DNA from: Helopsaltes ochotensis
Taxonomy: Eukaryota; Chordata; Aves; Passeriformes; Locustellidae
Length of the DNA: 64,000 nucleotides
Assembly: GCA_013400155.1 (NCBI GenBank)
Contig: VXBM01001877.1
Coordinates: forward strand, 27,488 to 91,487
Direction: 5' to 3'
Part shown: positions 11,834 through 22,870 of the stretch, piece by piece
Layout: each line of letters starts with the position of its first letter
Position numbering within the stretch: the first letter of the stretch is position 1
The notes under the pieces: model-generated
Told to the model about the DNA's origin: nothing
Database searches by the model: none
The model's input: the letters and a program-made list of their open reading frames with translations, nothing else
Program-made: the position numbers and the translations under genes

Positions 11834-14800
11834 CCTACAACAGAGGAGTTCAAGGTTTGCTCTAAAGTCACAAGTTAATCTTCTATTTTCTTCCACATTG
11901 TCATTCATTAACAGTGAGAAGTGGTCAGACACCTAGGAAAGTCTTGCAAAGATTTTCATGGAGTCCATGGAAGTATCAGTGTTATGCCATGAATCACTGT
12001 GCTCCACGACTAGGAGAAGTCTGCTCCAAATAAAATAGATTGTTGTTCAATGACCTTAAATTTGTCTTTAATCGGAAAGTGGAGAATTAAAATACATTTA
12101 ATGCCTATTGCCTTCCTTTTTCTCTTCTGTGGAATAGGAACATTTGGATGTGAGGAAAGGAAAGTATATCTGAAATACTGACTAGAAAAGTTACTGCCAT
12201 TCTAGCAAAGTGATTTAAAACGTCCTACTTAAAACTGCCTTAGGAACTTTGTTTACTGAATACTATCTGGCAGATAAAAGCATACTCCAGTTCCCAGACT
12301 TGTTCAAGTTTTAAGTCTATTTGATAGGCCAGACATGGACAAGAAGAGACAAATGCATGTATTCTAATATATTTAAAGAAATATGGTTATAGATATAAAT
12401 GCTCCATCCAATTTCTGGATGTTCTACCCACTACAAAATATTCCCAAGCAGACTGATCTAATCTTAACAAAGAACATCATTTATCAGAGTAATACAAGGC
12501 AGTAAACAATAAATCCTAAGAGTAACTTTTTTTATGTTTTCTGTGCAAAAAATACCTTCAAAATTAAACTGAACACTGAGAACTGGTCTAATTAAGTAAA
12601 ATTCACACAAAATTAGCTAATTATTTCCATGTGGTCTTGCCCTAAATTTTTTGGGTTTGTCCAGTTTATAACACACTGTGACCACTTTTCAGAATGTTTC
12701 TAGAGACTACCACACATTTTGCATGTGAGCATAGAACATTTCCTTGAGCTAAATGTTTTCCTTGCAGTCTCAAAATAACCTTTTTTTGTTTGTTTGTTTG
12801 CCAAGGATCCCTAATTATTTGTATAAACACTTGGGCATATTCATTTCTCTTTAAATCATGTGGCTAGTATAGTGCCAGTGAATATATTACAATTTAGACT
12901 CCTAAAAATTATTATTAAAGTTACATATAGACACTGGCGTGCTTAATTAATGATAAGAATAGATGAAACAGCACTCTGGGAACAGTTTCACAATCAAGAG
13001 TGTGTTAACTTACTGAAAAGTCATTTTCTAAATGAGGAGTTCTTGAAAAATCCTCTTTACAAGTTTCTATCCATTAAAATATGAAATACTTACATTTTCC
13101 TTGTGTATACACTGGGCTTATCAAATAATGCAAAGTGTCTACCATTCACAAAGTGATTAAAAGAAAAACATTTCACAACTCTGGAAAGGAATGTAACGTT
13201 GTCAAATTTAAATCAGGGAATTCAGACATTTTAGTGCTGTACTTTCAGTCATTGCAGAAAGGTCATCCCAGATGGTAGAGATGACGCACATGGCAAACGG
13301 GAAGGGAGGCAGAAAGCAGGTTTGAAGCTAAGAAAACACCTCATCAGTAAGTCTGAGTGGCATAAAAAATACCTTAAAAATTATTATGCTGTTAAGTTAT
13401 ACAAAACAGACCAATCCCCTGGTATGCTGCTTTCTTCTTCAAGCTACAGGAGATGTAATAATTCAAATGTGACTACATAAGCAGTAGAAAGAAAAGAAAT
13501 GCAGGAACATTATGACAAATTGACAATGAGTGGATCTATTGGCTGGATAGGATATCACAAGATAATGACCAGGGTTAAAGTATAATAGCTGTGTTTTGCT
13601 TTGAATGGAGGGGGAAGTGAAATGTAAGTACATAAATATTACTACTTTTCTGTTAAAGTCTGATGTGAGTTATACAGGTGCCCTAGAGCCTTGGAACCAT
13701 CTGGGTACTATGCTAGCTTGACAGGCTACGGGCAGAAACAATAGCCCTGCCAAGAAAAATAACTGAAAGCAATCTGTGTTTTACCAGCCTGAAAAAATAG
13801 CATAGCTTATTTTTCAACCGCAGTCCTCAGTTCATTATAACATTCTGTTGCTTAACATTATTATCTGACTCCATGTAAAGCAACCAATTAAAGAAGCTAG
13901 TTAGGAGCCCTGCGTGCATCAGCTGCAGGCAGTAATTTGCCCTAGAAATCAGATAGAAATTGATGTAAACTGATATGAACACAACAGCATCTCTTCCACT
14001 GGTTATTCTTTTTAGAGGCCCCCTCCCCAGTCTCAAGAGACCAGGTGTGGCACTGTCAAAATTTTTAATGCACTTCCTCTAAACCATTTTTTTATTTTCT
14101 GGAATGGAGTATGTGCCTTGAGGCTGTCAATTTCATTCTTGCCTGTTATAAACCACCATAGCTACACCAATTTAGAGTTTGCTCTTTATAGATGATTATT
14201 TTTCTGTTATGACTCTTCTGTCATTTCATTTCTGCTATGGTGAAGTTCAAGTACCTCTTTCTGAAGGACATGTCCTTCTCCACAAGAAACAAGCTCAAGA
14301 TCTTGGTAGAATATAATTAGTTATATTAATATTAATTACATTTAAATAATTCTGGCTGCATCTTGGTCCTTATGAATATTCAAGAAAATTAGTTCCTTGA
14401 CTAAAAATATTTTTTAAACGTACATCTTACAGCTTTTTCAGAAAAACACATCTATTGTTACAGAGTGGAGAGAGGCAGCCCATTGAAAAGACAATGAGGA
14501 GACATCTTTTAGAATTATAGGTAAATTTACAATTTATTGTGGGATTAATTTTTTTTTTCCTGAAGACTTTTTAAATAAGAAATCTGCAACTTAGAAACTT
14601 AGTAGTGATAATGTATATTTTTCAGGGTCACCTACGACTATTTGTAACATTTCCCTGCAAGCTTTTGTCATGCTTCAATAGAAGTTTGGGTCTTAAGATG
14701 AGAAAGTATCTCTCTATTATGCAATAAAGTTCCTACAGTCCTGCTAAATTAAGTCAATATGAATTGTTCCAGTTCATTCTGTAGATCAAGCCCAAGGCTC

Positions 14801-15681
14801 TGTTTACTCATGTTTCTAAAAATTAGATACAATTTATAACAATGTCATTCTTTTTATCTTGTCAAAGTTCTTTTTTTTTTACATTCTCTACATTATACTA
14901 TATATTTTCCTTCCAAATGTTAGTGCTCCATTACTTTTCTCTTTTGCACACAGTTCACTTGGAAAGAAACAGAGCAACTAGAGAGAATGAAACAAACATG
15001 TTCTGAGAGCTGGAGGAGCTCAGATGTACAGGAGAGCAAAATGGAAGCTTTAGAGGCCACATAATGCCAGTTAATACGTAATGAATACCATGACCACAGA
15101 GTGTGGAACTGCTCTAAACCTTCCTTTTCAAAGGTGCATAATGTTATATCTTCTCGTATCTGAAAGAACAAAGGGGAAACTGTGCTGGTTTCACTGTTGG
15201 GTGGATGCAGTACCTCTCACAATTCTCTCTTTTGCAGTTCATGTTCTAGTCACGGTTAAAGGGTTATTCATCTTTCCAGTAGGCATTTTTCTGTATTGTC
15301 ATTGTACCTCTAGTTTGACATCACTTTTCAAGACTAGCCACTGCATTTTCTTTCTTCCATCCTACTGGCAGTCTGTCATGCTGTGTTCCTGTAGAAATGC
15401 TTTGTTTGTTTTTTAAGGTTATTTTTTCCCCATTTTTCTTATTACAATGGGTCTATTTTTATTTTTTCTTCTATTTCCTGTACTTTGTTTATATTATGTT
15501 TAATTTTTGTTATAATGTTTTGTTATTTCCTGTTTTATGACAGCATGCAGTCGGCAAGACTCCAGTTGCATTTTAGGGTTTTTTGAGCATAAGCCAACCC
15601 TGGATGATGTACATTATAGTAAGAGACAGTATTTTTCTCAGATTTCAGCTCATTATCATCTTCTAATCTCACTATTTACAC
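11834..15681. other. AT-rich sequence without recognised features
   Basis: About 3.8 kb with no supported gene or repeat family. Overlapping open frames of 83 codons (14920-15171, -) and 111 codons (15081-15416, +) have no recognisable motif and lie on opposite strands of each other. I regard them as chance. Confidence 0.55.
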
Positions 15682-15746
15682 TTTTTTTTTTTTTTTTTTT
15701 TATGTTTTTTTTTTTTATGTTTTTTTTTTTTTTTTTTTTTTTTTTT
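15682..15746. repeat. Interrupted poly-T tract with two ATG interruptions
   Basis: Structure: 20 T, ATG, 12 T, ATG, 27 T. The two identical interruptions suggest that a segment containing one ATG was duplicated by slippage, rather than two independent substitutions. Confidence 0.9.
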
Positions 15747-16877
15747 AATGCAAGTCACATTTGTTGAGGCTCTTTAACTTCTGTTTTATAAGAATCAAAC
15801 CAGTCCTTGCACATATTAGAATTTTCAAAACACTGTAGATTCATAAAGTCTATAAATAATGACTTGAATGTCCTTTCTTATTAGCAGCAAATAACATTCA
15901 GATTTGCAGCAAGTACTCTAACATATCTTCAACAGCACAGCTGATGCAAATGTTTTGATTTGCAGATGAAACTAATTTGCTGAAAACAAAATTAAATTAC
16001 AGTAGACAGTTGATCCAAGTCATAACTGGAGATCTGAAGTTACAATCAACTCTGAGCTGTGTATAATTGAAATACTGAATAAATAAATGTAGATAAAGAT
16101 AATATTACCAAGCAAAAACAATACTCTAAAACACCCAAGAATTTTAAAAACATAGAAAGAGTGGTGTATTATCATTATTTTATACTACCTGTCAGCAGGT
16201 CTCCTTACCTTGGTTTTAAAAACAAATCTGCTTTAAAAAATTATGTTTGAAAGGAATGAGAAGCTTTCCAGGGGTTTACTGCTCATATCTCTACTGGTAT
16301 TGCAGTACTATTTTCAGGTTCTATCACAAATCACATCTGAAGTAGACATTATGTCAATATACAGGGTGACACTTTCTCTTAAAGATTTTAAGGATCCTTT
16401 ATAAAAAGCTACTAAATTTCTCGAGTTCATCAACCTGAGACTCTTTTATTCATTCGGCGCAAATGCCCTATATTATCTGTTCAGTAGCGTCTGTTGAAAC
16501 AGCCTTTCTTCATCACTCTAAAGGAAGGTTAAACTTCAAAGCAAGAGTCTGAACTGAGACTATATTAACTATCTCATTTGATGTGGTGTTTATCCTGTGA
16601 GCAAGACATGATCAAGAATTTTTTACGGCCGTGAGAATGCTTATATTATAGATCATGCAAATTTATTAAAAGGTATCTGTGCAGCACAGAAATTCCACAA
16701 AAACATTAAATTCTCTGAGCTGTAATAAATCACTTTTTCAGCCACTCAGCTCCATAGTATATTCTCCATGACACGGCAGTAATTTCCTACCAAGTCTAAA
16801 TACAATACCATCATTCAAATTTAGATGCCACAGGAGACCTCACACTAGAGATAGAAATGAGCCAAGACACACACTCT
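15747..16877. other. AT-rich sequence without recognised features
   Basis: No gene, RNA or known repeat recognised. Confidence 0.55.
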
Positions 16878-17299
16878 TGTTCATCAGTGTGAAAAAGTCC
16901 TGGTTTAGTCTTTATCACAACTCAACCATCCTGACTCCAACTACTCACTGACTCTTAACTACAGCAGACTCCCACTTTAGGCTTCCCTTGCAGACTCTGA
17001 CTGACCTCACAACAGATCCCTCACAGCAGCAATTCTTTCTCCCCTTTGCATCAGCCCTCCTCTGTACCCTTCCTTCTGGATCATCCCTTCAACTCCCCTC
17101 TGAGCAGCCAACCCATCATTTTATCACACTCATCCTTATTGGATATAGCTGTGACCTGTTAAAGGCAAGGTTGTTTTTGGTAATTAACACAGCTGTGACT
17201 CATCAGGGGCGAGGTTGCCTGTGATCCATTCTCCTACATTTGGTACTGTGATATTCAGAATAAGATAAGGTATGTGTTCTGGTTTGTCAACCCATAACA
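16878..17299 (-). mobile_element. Probable solo LTR of an endogenous retrovirus
   Basis: A GC-richer island in an AT-rich background. Read on the minus strand it begins TGTTATGGGTTGACAAACC and contains a CCAAT box followed by a TATA-like GATAAAAT (complement of 'attttatcacactcatccttattgg', 17118-17143). It then runs through a purine-rich leader. This order matches an LTR promoter, and I recognise the sequence as resembling an avian LTR, but the family name is not certain. The hexamer CACTCT occurs at 16872-16877 and again at 17298-17303, consistent with a target-site duplication if the right LTR edge is slightly eroded. No internal retroviral region is present. Confidence 0.6.
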
Positions 17300-17303
17300 C
17301 TCT

Positions 17304-19993
17304 GTAATGGGAAAACGATATATTTGATTAGATTAATTTACATGGGAAATATTGACAGATTTTCAGATATGATAGATACTTTTATTCTAAGTTTTAGCAT
17401 TATTTCATGGTCTGAAAACAATCAGACTTTAATCAAACAAATTTCCAGAGCTGATTATGCCTCAAAAAGACTGGGCTGTGTAAAGGCTACCATTCATTTA
17501 ATCTACTGAGCCATTAGCTAAAGTGTCATAGATAATTTAATTACTGTGAGGAAGAAGCAGCATGTGGTGGGAGAAAAGAAACACTATATATAACAAAACA
17601 AAACAAATTCAGAAAATCCTTATTCATCAATCCAACAATTACCCAAATTGAATGGTCAAGGAGTGACAGAGAATGACCACTCAGAAAGGTAAACGTAGAT
17701 GAAAGTTATACTAGTAGTCTAAACAAATGCAGGAAACTGTTCAATGCTTTTAATTACTTAAACTCTTACCTTTTTAAATTAGACAGTAGGTGGTGAGAAA
17801 GGAAAATGACAGTAGTAGTGCATTTCCTATGGGAAAGTCTACTGAATGCAGGAACTGCTGTGGGGGGTTGACTTCTTACTCATTAATGTCATGTACCTCT
17901 ACGCTTTTCATGAAATTCCTCTCTGAAAAGGATTTGATGCTTTGCCTGTGTATGTATGTGCAAAGACGGATGGATGGTGCTTTTCAGTGGAATAAAATAA
18001 ACTTTAAGATCGGGAAAATACTGCTTAAAAATTTCTATTTCTTATAACTTCATTTGCTTTTTTTTTACTTTTTTTCTCTTTTTTGTATCTAATACAATTT
18101 TTATAAACGTGGTGTAGTGTTTTTCCATGTCTAGGAACAGTAATTTATTGAAATTAACTTTTAGGGTTCTGTACTGCAGAAATGGATGTTCATGTTTCTC
18201 ATGGACAGGTTTCCTACTGTCTGTAGATTTGGAAGGGAAAACCCTAAACTAGTAATGAAAAATCTATTTCTAGAGCAGTATTTCTCAGCTCTTGCATCAA
18301 AAACACAATACCAATGGATCAGGAAATTTAATTTGGTTTCAAAAATACTTAGCTAGCTAATAAAAAATCAAGCAAATAAAACCCCAACCTTTACATTTGC
18401 ATTGCATTTTATTGTTCTTGTTCAACTAGTCTTTACCAGCTCCTGAAATATAAGGAAAAAATAACTAAGTTTATTCACTATATACTCCTGCTTTCATAGT
18501 ATATGCAATTTGGTTGTTTTTTTCAACCAATAGATCACCACCTTGGAAAGGCTGAGAATCATTCAACAAGAAAACCATCAGTGACTCTACTCAGTTGATT
18601 TGTGACAGTCTTTTACATAAAATAACTTTGTACAACAACTGTGTAATTCTGTAAAAATTGCTCAATTTTAGCAGGTAAATACAGAAATTGCTTGAATGCC
18701 TTTTAATAAAGAAGCTAGTTCTAGTTTGGCTATGGAGGTTTAGATGGTAAACAATATTAATAATGCTCTTATCCCTCTTTTATATCTTTAAGAAAAACTG
18801 CTGTCTGGGAAATAATGTCAGGTTTCAAAATGTTACCTTATTTTAAGATTTTTTGAATCATCTTAACATAAATCGATATAACTTCTTTGTAAATTTTCTT
18901 GCTTAGAATGCTCCAGGGCTTGTTGGGAGCAAACCTCCCTCCAGTAAAAAGAGGGGTACAGATCCCTTCCTCCATCAACCACCAGTAAAACTGTGTTTTC
19001 CTTTTAAATTAATAAATGAAGTATTTAAAATTGATCTGATTCTTTTTAAAAGCATATAAAGTGAACAAGATTTACTTTTAGCAAGAAACACTTTTCATTT
19101 CCCTTGCTTGTCTTCCCTTCCTTTTCTTTTCCCTCAGATTCTTTGTTCTAGTCCAAAGAGAATAAAAAAAAAACCACTGAAATTCTTCTTCTGTAGTTCT
19201 CCAAGGATAAAAAGCTCTACTTGAGCTTGACCCATAGGGTGCAGGTGCAGCTTCTGTTGTTCTGGAATCCGAGGTTCAGAGTTGTTCATTGTCCTTCTTG
19301 GAAATTTTTTTGTCCTTCTAAAATTTATCTTTGAATTATGAATAAGCCTAAGAAAAAGCAAGACAAAGCAATGTTTCTTTTAGGAATGAAATTTAAGTAT
19401 GCAGAAAAACAGTCTTATTGGGGGGAAAAAAAAAGTGTTGTTATTCTGATTGACTTCTATAGTAATGATATACACTCAGAAGCTAAAAATAAGGGAAGAA
19501 ACCTACAAAACAGCTAAGTTTTATCAGTATTACAACTCTGTGCTTATATATGTGTACAATGCATTCATGGCTAAAAAATTTAGTGGTTTTATTGATACTG
19601 CTAGTATTTTTTTATTACAGGGATGACTTTCTATAATTGATAGCAATTTCTGACACATTCTAATTTATTCATTTTCTCAGGAATTAAAGGACAACTTAAG
19701 GATGAGAAACTAGATAAATACCTGCTCTTGAATAGGAGCAGGTATTTAAGACATTGACTGGTTGAATTGCTAAAATACAGTCTTAGCTTCCAACTTTTCC
19801 TTCTGTTTTTAATATTGATTACTCGTGCAGCAATACCTTCCAAAAGACCCTAGAGGGAAATCTTTCCTAACTTGGAAAACAACAGTGAGTCCAAGATCTT
19901 GTGACTGCAAGAAAATGGCCTAGCTGATGTGGATTAGGTCAGCAATAGCCATTTTTATATCCAACTCAGATTTTTGAATTTCTCCAAGCCAAG
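17304..19993. other. AT-rich sequence without recognised features
   Basis: No supported gene. An 85-codon frame at 17790-18047 (+) and others are featureless. A strong 13-bp stem-loop at 19715-19748 is listed separately. Confidence 0.55.
19715..19748. repeat. Stem-loop, perfect 13-bp arms, 8-nt loop
   Basis: TAAATACCTGCTC (19715-19727) is the exact reverse complement of GAGCAGGTATTTA (19736-19748), separated by TTGAATAG. It is too short for a typical microRNA precursor and has no extended lower stem. It could be a local inverted duplication or a residue of a small inverted-repeat element. Confidence 0.8.
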
Positions 19994-20100
19994 GGAAAAA
20001 AAAAACAGAAACAAAAACACATAACAAAAAAAACACCAACAAAAACAAACAAACAAAACAAACAAACAAACTAAACTAAAAAATCCACACCAAAAAAACC
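19994..20100. repeat. A/C-rich low-complexity block
   Basis: Poly-A followed by irregular CAAA/CAAAAA units and a short run of regular CAAA repeats (about 20045-20070), with very little G or T. Confidence 0.85.
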
Positions 20101-22162
20101 CAGCACTATCCAACTAAAATTTCTCCTACCTTAACAGAGAAAAATTTGATTTCCCTTCAAAGCAGACACTATCATCACAGTGATTTATGAATTATAGAAT
20201 GTATGATCATCGATAGAAGTCAAGCTTGAAAACGAGCATTCACCAACACACAGAAGTCACTTTGGTTTATGACTAGAATTTTAAAGAAAGGAGATTTTTA
20301 AGCCATTATAACTGAGGAGAATTTTAATGCTAAAAGCAAAGCACTATGTTCCTTGTTTCCTGAAAACTCCCTATTTCTTTGAAAATTTAAAAATATTTAA
20401 AAATCATTTGTTGAAGAGTTTTATAGCTACTAGACATATATTTTTTTATGTACAATAGTTAAAACGAGTTTAAATGTGGAGGTTGGTTGTTTTAGGGAAC
20501 AAAAATTGTTTCTATTTGAGGGTTGCTGCGTTTTTTCCGCTATTATTTTTATGATAGCCTAATTTGTGGCACAACTAGTAAGAAGATTGGATTCTTCACT
20601 GCCATGATCTTTGTTGTATAATGAAAGGCAAAAAAAAATCAATGTACACAAATGATAACACAACCTTCCCCTTTTACAGTTACTAGTTCTTGGACAAATA
20701 AATAATGCAATTTCTCAGCTCCACTGCTGTGAATGACTTCACTACTTCCCTTAAAGAAAATATTTTTCCCAACAGCTATTTTAAAGCATTAATTGATTTT
20801 TTGATTCTGAATATTGTGCTATTGATACTTTGTGGCGTCTGATGGGTGAAATGGAGATTAAAAATAAAGTTGGTTGGACAGGTAACAAGCTCATTAATGT
20901 CCTACAAGAACATCCAATTCCAGAAAATTTGAGATATGTTGCTCAGGGTTTATTTTTATTTTGCTTTTTATCTAAAGAAAAGAGAAAAAAATAAAGAGAA
21001 ACGATGACTAAAAATTGCCTGGGCTCAGATCTCACAAATTAAAAATTCTGGTTAGGTATTAAAAAAAATAAATCCACCTCTTCAGATTGTTAGGTTGCAA
21101 TGCTTTTGTAAAATATTTTATTAAACAATACATTAGAAATTTCTTAAAATGATTGGGCAAAAAGGAATAAAAACAAATCAAGTAATAATATTTTTTTTTT
21201 ACCAAAAGATATTTGTTCTCCCCATCTATCTACCAGAGGCTAGCATGGTCTGGCATTTGAAAATCTTAATGTTGTCACTATTATTCCACTGCTGGCAGCT
21301 TCACTTCTTGTGTTATACATGTAACATATATTCCAGACCAATGATTTCTCTTCCCACTTTTTCCTTCTAAAATCTGTTCTGCATACTAGGAAACAGATGA
21401 ATAAAACATAAGATGCCATTTTTTTTTTTTTTTTAACAAATTGAGGACTTATTTCTTTAAAATTAACATATTAGAAACCACATACATTTCAACTGAGTTG
21501 AATTTAAGGAAAAGTCAAAATGTAACAATTCAGTGACTTGGAAAACATTGCCTTTGTTTTAAAAAAGCAAGAACCTGATGTGCTTAATGTAGCGTGACTT
21601 TTTTTCTTAAGGGTTCAACTATCTTTTTGGATTAACATCTTATCTCTATAATATGCTTTTTGAGTATCCCTATTCTTATCACAATGAATTAGATGGGCAG
21701 CATCTTGGCTAGTAAGTGATTTTTTTTTTTTTTTTTTTAATTCTATACCTTTCTATGCGTCTGGAGCCATAAGGTACTGCTTGAGAAAAAAAGCAAGACT
21801 GATGAAACCGCCCCAGAAATCTGGTGAAAAACAAATGTAACAAAAATACTTTCTAGGTAGTTTCCTCTGATTTAGTCCTTTTATTTCTACAAGTTTTCTT
21901 CACCAGCTTTCAAGGAAATGAATTGATTTCAATGGGTGTCATTTTCTGCTCCTATCTCTTATAATAAGCACATTTTTTCCAAACTGCCTAGGAATTTAGG
22001 AATTTAAGTACAGCCAATATTGCCTAAGAGTGCTATTAGTACATTTTTGTAAGCTAACTTGAGATAACTTGAAGATGAGTGAATCAGATCTGAGTTTCTT
22101 ATGAATATAGACATTGTCCTCACAACATTGCCCAAAGTATTGCAATCTCTCTTCCTACAAGG
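20101..22162. other. AT-rich sequence without recognised features
   Basis: No gene or repeat family recognised. Two shorter poly-T runs occur near 21419-21434 and 21720-21738. Confidence 0.55.
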
Positions 22163-22306
<144 letters not shown>

Positions 22307-22456
22307 CATATAATTACTTAACTCCAAAGTATAATCAATTATTTTTTTCATAGGGTTGTTTTCCTTGCGGTTTTAACTTTTTTAATATAGTATTTATAAA
22401 AATGCATTGCCAGTTTGTGTGCAGATAAAGACAGTAAAACTGTAGAAGCATAGATT

Positions 22457-22492
22457 AAAAAAAACCAAACAAACAAACAAAAAAAAAACCCA
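22457..22492. repeat. Short CAAA-type tract
   Basis: Poly-A followed by CCAAACAAACAAACAAAAA, an irregular CAAA microsatellite. Confidence 0.75.
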
Positions 22493-22515
22493 TGTAAACT
22501 TCGGTAAAATAAATA

Positions 22516-22870
22516 TGTGACCTGGTTCTGGCCAGTACAGGATTAATTTTTGCAGTAGCCAGGAGGGGACATGGCTAGGAAACAGAGGTTATTCTGTGCC
22601 ACCCCACGAGAACGTTTCCTTCTGGTGAAACAAACCTAGACATGGCAGTTGTGAATTGTCTGTTCTTAGGAGGTTTCCTGTGTGAATCATTCATCTCTTG
22701 CACCCTTCCTTTTCTGGAAAGTGTTCCTATCTTAACCCATGATCTTTGCCTTTTGTCCGTCCAGTTCCCCCCTCCCTCCTGCAGCAAGAAGGAGGGAGAG
22801 AGGAAAGTGGGGAACGCCCAAGCAAGGTGTGGTTCGGAGGCACAGTGGGAGCACTAAACTGGGGGGTACC
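22516..22870 (+). mobile_element. Probable solo LTR, avian endogenous-retrovirus type
   Basis: Begins TGTGACCTGGTTCTGGCCAG and 'gattaattttt', resembling the TGTCCTGGTTT...GTTAATTTT start of common avian LTRs. The right part, 'aacccatgatctttgcctttt', a C-rich then G-rich block, and 'ggtgtggttcggaggcac...ctaaactgggg', matches the usual LTR tail. That tail is shared with the fragment at 61734-61865. The plus strand is therefore the LTR sense strand. No clean target-site duplication was found, and no retroviral internal sequence lies on either side. Exact edges and family are uncertain. Confidence 0.7.

Noticed and set aside
15081..15416. 111-codon cysteine- and phenylalanine-rich frame on the plus strand
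   Set aside because: It overlaps an opposing 83-codon frame. The residue bias follows T-rich DNA, and there is no recognisable protein family.
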